Notes: a model not told the origin generated them from the sequence alone. A stretch of DNA of 64,000 nt from Sphingopyxis sp. MWB1 (GCF_000763945.1 NZ_JQFJ01000002.1:1849501-1913500); one strand, 5' to 3'; counted from the first letter of the stretch, positions 17,323 to 26,131 are shown. Numbers and translations: made by a program.

Positions 17323-18633
17323 CTAAACGGGGCTGGTTCCAATGGCGATATAGTCGAAACCATGCCGAGTGACTTCGTCCCGGCGATAAATATTGCGCAG
17401 ATCGACGAGCAAATTTCCCGCCATCGTGTCGCCCAGCCGGGCAAGGTCGAGCGCGCGGAAGGCGTCCCATTCGGTGACAATGGCAAGCGCGTCGGCCCCC
17501 TGTGCCGCCGCATAGGCGCTATCCTTCATCTCGACATCCGGCATCATCGCAGCAGCCACCTTCATCCCTTCGGGATCATAAGCGGTCACATGGGCGCCCG
17601 CGTCGAGCAAGGTCTGAACAATGGCCAGGCTGGGCGAATCGCGCATGTCGTCGGTGTTGGGTTTGAAGGTCAGCCCCAGCAGCGCCACCGTCTTGCCGCG
17701 CGCACTGCCGCCCATCGCCTGAATGATCTTGCGCCCCATGGCGCGCTTTCGAAGGTCATTGGCCTGCACCGTCGCCTCGACAAGGCGGAGCGGCACGTCA
17801 TTATCCTGCGCGGTCTTGAGGAGCGCGAGCGTATCCTTGGGAAAACAGCTTCCGCCATAGCCGGGGCCGGCGTGGAGAAATTTGCTGCCGATGCGGTTGT
17901 CGAGCCCGATACCCCGGGCGACGTCCTGCACCTCCGCCCCCACCGCTTCGCACAGATCGGCGATTTCGTTGATGAAAGTGATCTTCGTCGCGAGGAAAGC
18001 GTTCGCGGCATATTTGATCATTTCGGCCGTCCGGCGGCGCGTGACGAGAATGGGCGCTTCATTGAGGAACAGGGGCCGGTAAATTTCGCGCAGCACCGCT
18101 TCGCCCTGTTCATCCTCGGCGCCAATCACGATCCGGTCGGGGCGTTTAAAATCGCCGATTGCCGCGCCTTCGCGCAGAAATTCGGGGTTGGAGGCGACAC
18201 TGTGCTTTCGGCCCGGCGCGCCCTCACGCAGAATACGCTCCACCTCATCGCCTGTGCCCACGGGGACGGTCGATTTGGTCACGATCACACAATCATGGTC
18301 GAGGGTCGCCGCCAATTCTTCTGCGGCGCCATAGACATAAGACAGATCAGCATGGCCGTCGCCGCGCCGCGAGGGCGTGCCGACGGCGATAAAGACCGCA
18401 TCGACATCCGCGACCGCGGGGGCGAGGTCGGTGGTGAAGGACAGCCGGCCAGCCGCGACATTGGCGGCGACAAGTGCGTCGAGCCCGGGCTCAAAAATGG
18501 GCATGCGCCCCGCATGGAGCGCGTCGATTTTCGACGCATCCTTGTCCACACAGACGACATCATGTCCGAAATCGGAAAAACAGGCCCCAGAAACCAGCCC
18601 GACATAACCGGTTCCTATCATCGCGATCTTCAT
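17323..18633 (-). CDS. ugd: UDP-glucose 6-dehydrogenase
   Basis: A 436-residue NAD-dependent enzyme that makes UDP-glucuronate for capsular or exopolysaccharide synthesis. The Rossmann motif GTGYVGL lies at residues 7-13, the substrate segment SNPEFLREGAAIGDF mid-protein, and the catalytic cysteine in GPGYGGSCFPKD at about residue 262; GLTFKPNTDDMRDSPS marks the second nucleotide domain. Length and motif order are canonical. No glycosyltransferases flank it here, so it is a stand-alone copy. Confidence 0.96.
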   Translation of the reverse strand: MKIAMIGTGYVGLVSGACFSDFGHDVVCVDKDASKIDALHAGRMPIFEPGLDALVAANVAAGRLSFTTDLAPAVADVDAVFIAVGTPSRRGDGHADLSYVYGAAEELAATLDHDCVIVTKSTVPVGTGDEVERILREGAPGRKHSVASNPEFLREGAAIGDFKRPDRIVIGAEDEQGEAVLREIYRPLFLNEAPILVTRRRTAEMIKYAANAFLATKITFINEIADLCEAVGAEVQDVARGIGLDNRIGSKFLHAGPGYGGSCFPKDTLALLKTAQDNDVPLRLVEATVQANDLRKRAMGRKIIQAMGGSARGKTVALLGLTFKPNTDDMRDSPSLAIVQTLLDAGAHVTAYDPEGMKVAAAMMPDVEMKDSAYAAAQGADALAIVTEWDAFRALDLARLGDTMAGNLLVDLRNIYRRDEVTRHGFDYIAIGTSPV

Positions 18634-18726
18634 CTTCTACCCTTTGATCCGGTGGGTGAGGAAGGCCGCGACAGCGCCCCTCCCGCAATATGCGGCGTGT
18701 CTAAGGCCTAAGCGTCAAAAGGAAAA

Positions 18727-18750
18727 GGGCCGCGAATCGCTTCGCAGCCC
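18727..18750 (-). terminator. Terminator of the tonB-exbB-exbD-exbD cluster
   Basis: On the minus strand the stem GGGCTGCGAA / TTCGCGGCCC (one mismatch) with a GCGA loop is followed by TTTTCCTTTT. It lies 34 bases after the last exbD stop, marking the end of the operon. Confidence 0.8.
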
Positions 18751-18783
18751 CTTCCTTCAAATGCATTTTCCAAAATCTAAAGA

Positions 18784-19209
18784 TCAGAAAACGCGCGCAT
18801 ATTGTTCGTTGCCGACAAAGCCGAGCTTGCCAACACCGCTGCGCTTTACCACCGCCATCACATTATCGACGACAAGATAGCGCGCAAACGGATCCGGCTG
18901 CACCTGCAATTCAGGCTCGACCGGAAGCGCCTTGGTCTGTTCCAGATATTGCGCAAGCTGCGCAAGATCGACCGGCGTGCCGTTCCACGTGATCGTTCCG
19001 GCGCGGTCGATCATCACCTTATTCTTTTCCGGATCGACATTGCTTTGAGCGTCGTTCGGAACGGGGAGGTCGATTTTCACCGCGTGAGTCTGAACCGGGA
19101 TGGTGATGATGAACATGATGAGGAGCACGAGCATGACGTCGATAAGCGGCGTCGTGTTCATTTCCATCATGGGTTCATTATCGTCCCGATCGCCAACTGC
19201 CATGGCCAT
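18784..19209 (-). CDS. exbD: ExbD/TolR-family biopolymer transport protein (second copy)
   Basis: A 141-residue inner-membrane protein with one N-terminal helix carrying the proton-coupling Asp in TTPLIDVMLVLLIMFII (about residue 24) and a periplasmic domain beyond residue 45. It is the last gene of the TonB cluster, 33 bases behind the other exbD. With ExbB and TonB it converts proton motive force into energy for outer-membrane receptors. Two different ExbD paralogues in one cluster are common in sphingomonads and xanthomonads; the second may be accessory. Confidence 0.93.
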   Translation of the reverse strand: MAMAVGDRDDNEPMMEMNTTPLIDVMLVLLIMFIITIPVQTHAVKIDLPVPNDAQSNVDPEKNKVMIDRAGTITWNGTPVDLAQLAQYLEQTKALPVEPELQVQPDPFARYLVVDNVMAVVKRSGVGKLGFVGNEQYARVF

Positions 19210-19242
19210 AGGATTATTCCTTCATTCTGGATGCAAGGCCGA

Positions 19243-19746
19243 TCAGATGCGGCCCAGCGTGGCCGAACCAGCAGCCGGTTCAGAAATGAACCCGATCTTC
19301 TGGAAACCGGCGAATTGCATCGTGTAAATCACCCCGCCAATGCACTGATAGGGCGTGTTGACGTCGCCGCGAATATGCACTTCAGGGAAATTTTCCTCGG
19401 TGATATTCTGTGGCCCGCCAATATCTTCGAGCAACTGTTCCAGTTTATTCTGACCGCGCTCGAGCAATTGGCGCGAATCCACCGGGGTTTGGCCCCAGTA
19501 AACCTCGCAAACACTGCTTTCGCCGTCACCGCCGCCCGCGCCCTTGATGGAAATATTGACATTTTCCGGCTTGGTCGTCGTCGGCTCAAAGGCCACGTCT
19601 GGCAGCTCAAGCTCCACCGTTTCCAGCACCACGGGAACCGCGATGAGGAAGATGATGAGCAGCACCAGCATAATGTCCACGAGCGGTGTCGTGTTGATCT
19701 CGGACATCGGGGCATCTTCGCCCTTGTCCCCTACACTCATGCCCAT
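19243..19746 (-). CDS. exbD: ExbD/TolR-family biopolymer transport protein (first copy)
   Basis: A 167-residue protein with the ExbD helix TTPLVDIMLVLLIIFLIAV containing the essential Asp near residue 23. The periplasmic domain is longer than in the neighbouring paralogue and contains a Gly/Asp loop and two Cys (SSVCEVYWG and YQCIGGV), unusual for ExbD and possibly disulfide-bonded. It lies between exbB and the second exbD. Its start follows a gap with a hairpin. Confidence 0.93.
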   Translation of the reverse strand: MGMSVGDKGEDAPMSEINTTPLVDIMLVLLIIFLIAVPVVLETVELELPDVAFEPTTTKPENVNISIKGAGGGDGESSVCEVYWGQTPVDSRQLLERGQNKLEQLLEDIGGPQNITEENFPEVHIRGDVNTPYQCIGGVIYTMQFAGFQKIGFISEPAAGSATLGRI

Positions 19747-19824
19747 AGGATTAGCATCCTGTCACAAAATTATTGTCGATGGACGAGCGGTGACCCATTT
19801 CGAACCACCGCTGCCCAGAAGCAC

Positions 19825-19857
19825 CTTCTTCCTTCACCACAAGGATGAAGGAAGAAA
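19825..19857 (-). repeat. Inverted repeat in the exbB-exbD gap
   Basis: CTTCTTCCTTCA (19825-19836) faces TGAAGGAAGA (19846-19855) across a nine-base gap, giving a stem of at least 10 bp in the transcript 78 bases ahead of the first exbD. It could be a processing, pausing or partial-termination element that sets the ExbB:ExbD ratio. No T-run follows on the minus strand, so full termination is unlikely. Confidence 0.5.
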
Positions 19858-19871
19858 GCCGGCCCGATAAA

Positions 19872-20687
19872 TCAGGCCTTTTTCGGTGCAGCCGCAGGTG
19901 CAGCAGCGGTCTTGGCGGGCGCTGCCGCCGGAACCGGCTTCACCTGACCGCCCGACATGATCGAACCCAGAACGTCGTTCGAGAAAGTCGAGAGGCTGCG
20001 AGCAATCGCCTTGTTGCGGCTCTGCAGCCAGTTGAAGGCGAGAACCGCGGGAACAGCCACGATCAGACCGACGGCGGTCATGATCAGCGCCTCACCGACC
20101 GGACCGGCGACGGTGTCGATCGACGCCTGACCCGAAGCACCGATCTTCACCAGCGCGCGGAGAATACCGATAACCGTACCGAACAGCCCGACGAACGGAG
20201 CGGTCGAACCCACGGTCGCAAGGAATGCCAGACCCGAGTTGAGCTTCGAGTTGATGTGGCCCTGCGAACGTTCCAGCGTGCCGTGCATCCAGTCATGCGC
20301 TTCGACGGGGTCGGTCAGCTTGGTGTGCTCTTCATTGGCGCGCAGGCCATCTTCGACCACCTGACGATAAGCGCTGTTCTTTTCGAGCTTTGCAGCGCCT
20401 TCGGCGAGGGTCGGCGCACGCCAGAAATTCGCGTCGACATGCTTGCCCTGGCTGATAACCTTATTCTGCTCGAACAATTTGGTGAACAGAATGTAAAGCG
20501 TACCAACAAACATGATGAGCAGCACAAGGAACGTCAGCTGGCCGACGATTCCGCCGTCGCACAGCGCGGGGATCATGCCGTAGGGGTTTTCGCCCTCTTT
20601 CTTGACGCACATCGCCGCCGGCATCAGGGACAGACCGCCACCGTGGCTCTCTGCCGCAGCCGCGGCACTTGCGATGAGATTAAACAT
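19872..20687 (-). CDS. exbB: ExbB/MotA/TolQ proton-channel protein
   Basis: A 271-residue inner-membrane protein. A hydrophobic helix at about residues 45-68 is followed by a cytoplasmic loop and two further helices containing GLAFLATVGSTAPFVGLFGTV and GEALIMTAVGLIVAVPAVLA, the ExbB channel signature. The C-terminus is a Pro/Ala/Lys tail (PVPAAAPAKT). It stands directly behind tonB (71-base gap) and before exbD. Together they form the TonB motor. Confidence 0.94.
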   Translation of the reverse strand: MFNLIASAAAAAESHGGGLSLMPAAMCVKKEGENPYGMIPALCDGGIVGQLTFLVLLIMFVGTLYILFTKLFEQNKVISQGKHVDANFWRAPTLAEGAAKLEKNSAYRQVVEDGLRANEEHTKLTDPVEAHDWMHGTLERSQGHINSKLNSGLAFLATVGSTAPFVGLFGTVIGILRALVKIGASGQASIDTVAGPVGEALIMTAVGLIVAVPAVLAFNWLQSRNKAIARSLSTFSNDVLGSIMSGGQVKPVPAAAPAKTAAAPAAAPKKA

Positions 20688-20758
20688 ACTCGAATTTCCC
20701 TCTCAAAAAATTTCGTAAGATCAAAAGCCTTGAATATGAACCGTAACCGACAGGCCGC

Positions 20759-21430
20759 TTACTGCGGAATCTGCCAACGGATCCGGTTGCTATAGCTTCC
20801 GGTCGTCGGGTTCCCCGCTCTGTCCTTTGCCGGATCAAAACGGGCTCGGCGTGTGATGAGCTTGCAGGTTTCCGCATCCAGGTCAGGGTGTCCGCTCGAC
20901 GATGTAATATCGCACGACGTTACGCGACCATCGGTCCCGATCGTGACGCGGAAGCCGGTTGTACCTTCGCGCTCTTCACGCATGGCACGCGCCGGATAAT
21001 CGTCATTTGTTGCCCAGCGGCCCGGATTGCCGCGCGGCGATGCCCCGGCGGTGAGATCAGGCGCCGGCGGAGCCGGCGGAGCCGGGGGGGCCGGCGGAGC
21101 AGCCGGAATAAAAACCGGCGGCGGCGGCGCAGGCGGAGCCTTTGGCACCGACTGGACCGTATTTGTCCGCACCGGCGGCGGAATCGGGGAAGGAGGCGTC
21201 ACAACCGGCGGCGGCGGCGGCAAAATATTGTCCGGCGGCGGCGGCGGCGGCGGCTCTTCAGGTGGCGGCGGCTCTTCGACCTCCACCACATCCAATTTTT
21301 CAGCGATCTTCTTGACGATGCTGATGTTCAGTCCGTTAACCAGGCCATAGCCCAGCATCGCGGTGAACACACCGACCAAGACGATCGCAATGACCCTGTT
21401 TTTAGGGTCTGTCGTATCACCATAAGCCAT
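20759..21430 (-). CDS. tonB: TonB energy transducer
   Basis: A 223-residue protein with a cytoplasmic N-terminus, one membrane helix (about 12-35, IAIVLVGVFTAMLGYGL), a long proline-rich periplasmic spacer (about 50-125, containing EEPPPPEEPPPPPPP and APPAPPAPPAPPAP) and a C-terminal TonB domain (YPARAMREEREGTTGFRVTI onward). It is the first gene of the cluster, with AAGGAG upstream of the ATG at 21430. It contacts the TonB box of receptors such as the one at 56.9-59.7 kb. Confidence 0.95.
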   Translation of the reverse strand: MAYGDTTDPKNRVIAIVLVGVFTAMLGYGLVNGLNISIVKKIAEKLDVVEVEEPPPPEEPPPPPPPDNILPPPPPVVTPPSPIPPPVRTNTVQSVPKAPPAPPPPVFIPAAPPAPPAPPAPPAPDLTAGASPRGNPGRWATNDDYPARAMREEREGTTGFRVTIGTDGRVTSCDITSSSGHPDLDAETCKLITRRARFDPAKDRAGNPTTGSYSNRIRWQIPQ

Positions 21431-21709
21431 TCAGGGACGACGCTCCTTGCTAGATCATCCTGACACCAAATCCGTACCGACAGGCCCGAATGCCAAATGC
21501 CCGGATGATTTCCGATGCGCTGAGCAGACCCGACGGCTTCACCCCTGGCTATATCTGTTTTTGCCAGACGCTTCGTCGCCCGTCCTATCGCGGTGGCGAC
21601 AAGTTCGCAAACCCTTTATCAGCGGTTAATGTGGACTCTTTCATGATGATGGTCCGCCCCCTATCTTGGGGTTCAAATCACGGGAATATCGACGGAAAGA
21701 GAGTTGATC

Positions 21710-22606
21710 ATGCGCGCGCTTGCCTCCGCCACCCTGGCCATCCTCCTCCTTTCCGGGGGAGAAATATCACCTGTTCCGCCTGCGCAAGCGGCCTCCGCCG
21801 CGACTTTGGCGGCCGATGCAGAGGTGATTCGCTATAGTTATGCCGATCTTGCCGACCTCGCCTCGGCCGCACCGCTGGTGATCAAGGCGCAGATACGAAA
21901 AAGCGCCCAGGTGGAAGCAGCACGGGCGCCGGGCCTCGCCCCGGGACACGCCCGCCTTTATGTTGAAGCCGATGTCGACAGCCTGATTCGCGGCGGGGGG
22001 CCGCTGGCGTCGCGGGTGAGCTATCTTGTCGATCTGCCCCTTGAAAATGGCCGCACGCCCAAGCTGCGAAAGAAAATGCCGATGCTGTTGTTCGCCCGGT
22101 CCGTGTCTGGTGGAACGCCGGGGAGCACGGACACGGGCAGCGTTCGCCTGGTAGCCCCTGACGCACAAATTGCTTCGGATCCTGCAACCGAAGCGCGGCT
22201 GCGCGCCATTCTTTCTGAGCTGGTCAAACCGGGTGCGCCGCCCGCCATCACGGGAATCGCCAATGGTTTCCATGTGCCCGGCACGCTGCCGGGTGAAGGC
22301 GAGACGCAATTATTCCTGGACACCGAGACCGGCGAGCCGGTTTCCATCACCATATTGACCGCCGCCGATGGGTCGCGGCGCTGGGCCGCCGCCTTTGGCG
22401 AAATTGTCGATGGATCGGCCGCCGCTCCCAAACGGGATACGCTGGCCTGGTATCGCCTCGCCTGCGGATTGCCGCGCACGCTGCCGCTCACCAAGCTGCG
22501 CGGAACCTTGCCCGAGGACCGGCGCAAGGCGACCGCGGATTATGCCGTCGTGCTGGGGGCGCTGGGTGAATGCACACGCACCCGCACGCCGCCACCCGCG
22601 CGATAA
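21710..22606 (+). CDS. Exported hypothetical protein, about 298 residues
   Basis: An N-terminal signal peptide (MRALASATLAILLLSGGEIS... AQAASAA) suggests export. The mature part is mixed alpha/beta with no membrane segment. Features visible: LVIKAQIRKSAQVE, a LYVEADVDSLI segment and a pair of Cys (RLACGLP and LGECTRT). No family is recognised. ATG 21710 follows GGAAAGAGAG; the alternative TTG two codons upstream is less likely. It lies divergent from tonB and ahead of hom; no functional link is evident. Confidence 0.72.
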   Translation: MRALASATLAILLLSGGEISPVPPAQAASAATLAADAEVIRYSYADLADLASAAPLVIKAQIRKSAQVEAARAPGLAPGHARLYVEADVDSLIRGGGPLASRVSYLVDLPLENGRTPKLRKKMPMLLFARSVSGGTPGSTDTGSVRLVAPDAQIASDPATEARLRAILSELVKPGAPPAITGIANGFHVPGTLPGEGETQLFLDTETGEPVSITILTAADGSRRWAAAFGEIVDGSAAAPKRDTLAWYRLACGLPRTLPLTKLRGTLPEDRRKATADYAVVLGALGECTRTRTPPPAR

Positions 22607-22686
22607 AAGAAGGCCGAATAGGTTGGCGAACATACAGACCCGGGGTTGTTTCGACATGAAAAGCCGATAGGGGAGCGCAGGAAATG

Positions 22687-22698
22687 GGGGATATCCCC
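22687..22698. promoter_or_regulatory. 12-bp perfect palindrome upstream of hom
   Basis: GGGGATATCCCC is a perfect palindrome 34 bases before the hom start codon, flanked by partly matching AT / AT bases to give ATGGGG-5-CCCCAT. It could be an operator or a leader hairpin. Nothing else identifies a regulator. Confidence 0.35.
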
Positions 22699-22732
22699 AT
22701 CATTTACGCCCCTCAACCCATGGAGTTGCCGC

Positions 22733-24052
22733 ATGTCGCCTCACCCCGCCCCTAACGCCCCCCGCCCCCCGCTGCGCGTGGCGCTGGCGGGTATTGGCGT
22801 AGTGGGCGGCGGCGTCGTTCGCCTGCTCGAGACCAATCGCGAGCTGATCGAGCGGCGCGCAGGCCGCGCCATTGAGATTGTCGCGGTTTCCGCGCGCGAC
22901 CGGCAAAAGGATCGCGGGGTCGACCTGTCCCCCTATCGCTGGGAAGATGATATGGGGGCGCTGGTCGCGGCCGATGACGTCGATGTCGTCGTCGAAATGG
23001 TCGGGGGCGCCGACGGCCCCGCGCTGACCTTTGCGCGTCAGGCGCTGGGCGCGGGCAAGGCGCTTGTCACCGCAAACAAGGCGATGATCGCGCATCACGG
23101 CCTCGATCTTGCGCGCCTGGCCGAGGAAAAGGACACGCCGCTGAAATATGAAGCCGCGGTCGCGGGCGGCATTCCGGTGATCAAGGCGATTCGCGAAGGC
23201 GCATCGGCCAATCGGATCGCGCGCGTCTATGGCATACTCAACGGCACCTGCAATTATATCCTCACGCTGATGGAGCGCGACGGCGCGAGCTTTGACGATG
23301 CGCTGGCCGCCGCCCAAGCCGAAGGATTCGCCGAGGCCGACCCAACCTTTGACGTCGAAGGCGTCGATGCGGCGCACAAGCTCGCCATCCTGGCCGCGCT
23401 CTGCTTTGGCGCGCGACTCGACATTGATGCCGTGACCACCAGCGGGATCCGCGACATCATCGCCGCCGATATTCGCGAGGCCGAGGCGCTGGGCCACCGC
23501 GTCCGCCTGATCGGCATGGCAGAGCGCGATGAGACGGGGCTGTTCCAGCGCGTCCAGCCCTGTCTCGTCCCCGCCGACCATCCGCTGGCTTATGTTCCCG
23601 GCGCGCTCAACGCCGTCGTGGCCGAGGGCAATTTCGTCGGGCGACTGTTTTTCGAAGGCGCGGGCGCGGGTGCGGGGCCGACGGCGTCGGCGATTGTGGC
23701 CGACATCATCGACATTGCGCGCGACGAATATGGTCCCGCCTTTGCCATGCCGGTTGAGGCGCTCGACCACGCGCCCGCGGCCGATGCGGGGGCGCGGGTC
23801 GGCAAACATTATATCCGCCTGATCGTCGAAGACCGCATCGGCGTGCTTGCCGAAATCGCAACCGCGATGCGCGATGCGGAGGTTTCTATCGAAAGCTTTA
23901 TCCAGCGCGGCAATGATGAGGAGGATGGCGTGGTTATCGCGCTCGTCACCCACGAAGGCCCCGCGCGCGCCATCCATGCGGCGCTCGCCACCCTGTCGGC
24001 ATCGGACCATGTCGTCGGGACGCCGATGCATATGCCCATCCTCGCCCTTTAG
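22733..24052 (+). CDS. hom: Homoserine dehydrogenase
   Basis: A 439-residue enzyme that reduces aspartate semialdehyde to homoserine for threonine, methionine and isoleucine. The nucleotide-binding motif GIGVVGGGVVRLL lies near residue 20, the catalytic region holds GILNGTCNYIL and AEGFAEADPTFDVEGVDAAHKL (with the conserved Lys), and a C-terminal ACT domain (about 350-435, IRLIVEDRIGVLAEIATAMR) provides feedback control. The ATG at 22733 is used; 29 extra upstream codons carry no homology. Convergent with the next gene. Confidence 0.95.
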   Translation: MSPHPAPNAPRPPLRVALAGIGVVGGGVVRLLETNRELIERRAGRAIEIVAVSARDRQKDRGVDLSPYRWEDDMGALVAADDVDVVVEMVGGADGPALTFARQALGAGKALVTANKAMIAHHGLDLARLAEEKDTPLKYEAAVAGGIPVIKAIREGASANRIARVYGILNGTCNYILTLMERDGASFDDALAAAQAEGFAEADPTFDVEGVDAAHKLAILAALCFGARLDIDAVTTSGIRDIIAADIREAEALGHRVRLIGMAERDETGLFQRVQPCLVPADHPLAYVPGALNAVVAEGNFVGRLFFEGAGAGAGPTASAIVADIIDIARDEYGPAFAMPVEALDHAPAADAGARVGKHYIRLIVEDRIGVLAEIATAMRDAEVSIESFIQRGNDEEDGVVIALVTHEGPARAIHAALATLSASDHVVGTPMHMPILAL

Positions 24053-24061
24053 GGTCAGGAC

Positions 24062-24502
24062 CTAGGGTGGCGGAGCGTCCCGGTCCGGGTCGGTGCGCTC
24101 CTTCATCATTTCATAGAGCGGATTATATTCGGGACCCGGCGGATAGCCGCCGCCGATGGACGTCCAATTATAGGGCAGCTTGTCGAGGCTCATCGCCTGC
24201 GCTTCGGCGCGCGGCAGTCTGGGCGGCGCTTCGCGCCCCACGCCCGCTATCGCACGCAATTCGGGCGGCAGGCGGTAAAGCTCGGTATCGGTGCCGCAGA
24301 CGGTGATCGAGCCGTCATCGGCGGGCTTGCAGCGCTTGATCGGATCGACCAGTTCTTTTGCCCTCGCCATCGCCCCTTCCGCATCGGGAGCGGGCGGGCC
24401 CTGCACCTGTGCGCCCGCCTGCGTCATCGCCATGACATGCGCTGCGGCGATGAGGCCAGCGAATCGGGACAAGTATTCTCGACAAGCGGGGCGACGGGAC
24501 AT
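24062..24502 (-). CDS. Exported hypothetical protein, 146 residues
   Basis: The ATG at 24502 gives a signal peptide (MSRRPACREYLSRFAGLIAA..., cleavage likely after AGA near residue 31) followed by a small Pro-rich mature domain with a possible disulfide (IKRCKPADDG and ITVCGTDTE). The C-terminus is acidic and proline-rich. A longer open frame continues upstream but only as an antisense shadow of glpX. No family recognised. It is divergent from glpX and convergent with hom. Confidence 0.65.
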   Translation of the reverse strand: MSRRPACREYLSRFAGLIAAAHVMAMTQAGAQVQGPPAPDAEGAMARAKELVDPIKRCKPADDGSITVCGTDTELYRLPPELRAIAGVGREAPPRLPRAEAQAMSLDKLPYNWTSIGGGYPPGPEYNPLYEMMKERTDPDRDAPPP

Positions 24503-24562
24503 ATGGCGCGCATCATGGCCCGGCTGGGCAAAGAAACAAGCGAAATAGGGAAGGTGATCGGC

Positions 24563-25534
24563 ATGACGAAGAGCGGCAGCAATCTCGACCGGGTCCTCGT
24601 GCTCGAAATGGTGCGCGTGACCGAAGCTGCGGCAATCGCCGCCGCCGGGCTGATCGGACGCGGCGATGAAAAGGCCGCCGATGCCGCCGCCGTCGAGGCG
24701 ATGCGCGATGCCTTCAACACTCTTTATATGGACGGCACCATCGTCATCGGCGAAGGCGAACGCGACGAAGCGCCCATGCTCTATATCGGGGAGAAGGTCG
24801 GCAGCGCTCCGGGCAAGGGGCCGAAGATCGACATTGCCGTCGATCCGCTGGAAGGCACGACGATCACGGCCAAGGCCGGCCCCAATGCGCTGGCGGTGCT
24901 GGCCATTGCCGAGGAAGGCTGCCTGCTCAACGCCCCCGATGTCTATATGGACAAGCTGGCGGTCGGCCCCGGCTATTCGCCCGATATCGTCAATTTCGAC
25001 AAGAGCGTGCGCGAAAATGTCGAAGCGGTGGCACGCGAAAAAGGCTGTGCGCCCGCCGATATCATCGTATGCGTGCTCGACCGCCCGCGCCATGAAAAGA
25101 TTATCGCCGAGCTGCGCTCGATCGGCTGCGGCGTTGCGCTGATCCCCGATGGCGATGTGGCGGGGGTGATCGCGACGACCAACCCCGAAACCAATGTCGA
25201 TATCTATATGGGATCGGGCGGTGCTCCCGAAGGCGTGCTCGCCGCCGCTGCGCTGCGCTGTGTCGGCGGGCAGTTCAAGGGCCGCCTCTTGTTCCGCAAC
25301 GATGACGAACGCCGCCGCGCGAAGAAATGGGGAATCGAAGATCTCGACCGCGTCTATGACCTTAGCGATCTTGCCAAGGGCGATGTGATCTTTGCCGCCA
25401 CCGGCGTGACGGACGGGTCGCTGCTGCGTGGGGTCAAGCGGCGTCGCGGCGGCACCATGACCACCGAAAGCGTCGTGATGCGCGCTTCGTCAGGCACGGT
25501 GCGCTGGGTAAAGGGCGAGCACCGCCTCGACTGA
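24563..25534 (+). CDS. glpX: Class II fructose-1,6-bisphosphatase
   Basis: A 323-residue GlpX-type phosphatase for gluconeogenesis and the Calvin/sedoheptulose sugar pool. Diagnostic motifs: GEGERDEAPMLYIGEKVG (metal-binding acidic residues), VDPLEGTT, and PDGDVAGVIAT with GSGGAPEGVLAAAALR near the active site. The ATG at 24563 follows GGGAAGGTGATC; earlier in-frame ATGs add unrelated residues. hom and glpX are neighbours in several sphingomonads, as far as I recall, without an obvious pathway link. Confidence 0.95.
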   Translation: MTKSGSNLDRVLVLEMVRVTEAAAIAAAGLIGRGDEKAADAAAVEAMRDAFNTLYMDGTIVIGEGERDEAPMLYIGEKVGSAPGKGPKIDIAVDPLEGTTITAKAGPNALAVLAIAEEGCLLNAPDVYMDKLAVGPGYSPDIVNFDKSVRENVEAVAREKGCAPADIIVCVLDRPRHEKIIAELRSIGCGVALIPDGDVAGVIATTNPETNVDIYMGSGGAPEGVLAAAALRCVGGQFKGRLLFRNDDERRRAKKWGIEDLDRVYDLSDLAKGDVIFAATGVTDGSLLRGVKRRRGGTMTTESVVMRASSGTVRWVKGEHRLD

Positions 25535-25550
25535 AGCGAGCCTACAGCCC

Positions 25551-26036
25551 CTAGAAAATTCCCGCCGCCAGCCCTTCAGCAAGCGCGGCGCCCATGTCCT
25601 GCGCCTCGGTCCGGCGGTCGTCGGGAATCCTTTTGGGCGCCAAAATAGCTTCGGGTGTTTGAGCGTCGGTGTTGACGATGACGGGATCGGCGACACGCTT
25701 CAGCCGCCAACCGGTCGCGATGCGGTCTAGCTGGCGCTGGGCATTTTCGCCGTCCGACCCGGCGCAGATGATCGTCGCATAGGGGCGCCCCTCGATCTGG
25801 CCGAGGCAGGGGTAATAGCAGCGGTCGAACATCTCTTTCATCGCACCCGACAGCGCGGCGAGATTTTCAGGACCGACGAACAAATAGCCCGCCGCCGCAA
25901 GGAAATGGTCGGGCGTGACTTCTTCGGCGGCGATACATTGCCCGCTTGCACCCGCCCCCTGTGCCGCCGCATCGGCCAGCTGGCGGCTGCCCCCGGTACG
26001 GCTGTGCCAAATGATAAGCAGTTTGCAGTCTTTCAC
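25551..26036 (-). CDS. Flavodoxin-like/NAD(P)H-dependent oxidoreductase
   Basis: A 161-residue flavodoxin-fold protein starting at a GTG (26036) with GAGGGGC just upstream. The FMN phosphate loop is WHSRTGGSRQLADA near residues 10-23, followed by GYLFVGPENLAALSGAMKEMFDRCYYP, the second FMN-contact region of the NAD(P)H-dependent reductase family. Substrate unknown; such proteins reduce quinones, azo or nitro compounds. It is divergent from an alkyl-sulfatase-like gene across a perfect inverted repeat that lies only 15 bases upstream of this start. Confidence 0.83.
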   Translation of the reverse strand: MKDCKLLIIWHSRTGGSRQLADAAAQGAGASGQCIAAEEVTPDHFLAAAGYLFVGPENLAALSGAMKEMFDRCYYPCLGQIEGRPYATIICAGSDGENAQRQLDRIATGWRLKRVADPVIVNTDAQTPEAILAPKRIPDDRRTEAQDMGAALAEGLAAGIF

Positions 26037-26051
26037 CGCAGCCCCTCCTAT

Positions 26052-26079
26052 GCTCTCGCTGTTAGAGAACAGCGAGAGC
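26052..26079. promoter_or_regulatory. Perfect 12-bp-arm inverted repeat between divergent genes
   Basis: GCTCTCGCTGTT at 26052-26063 is exactly mirrored by AACAGCGAGAGC at 26068-26079 around AGAG. It sits between the flavodoxin-like gene (start 26036, minus) and the alkyl-sulfatase-like gene (start 26132, plus). A 28-base perfect dyad in a shared promoter region is best read as an operator for a dimeric repressor; an RNA leader hairpin is the alternative. Confidence 0.55.
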
Positions 26080-26131
26080 CCCGGCTTGGCAACCCCCGGA
26101 CGAGGGCGCAATAGCGCTAAGGGAGAGAAGA

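Noticed and set aside
17317..18711. 464-codon frame antisense to ugd
   Set aside because: No motifs; ugd is complete on the other strand.
21027..21350. Gly-rich 107-codon frame opposite tonB
   Set aside because: It is the complement of the TonB proline-rich spacer.
22700..24031. 443-codon frame antisense to hom
   Set aside because: Shadow; hom has all motifs.
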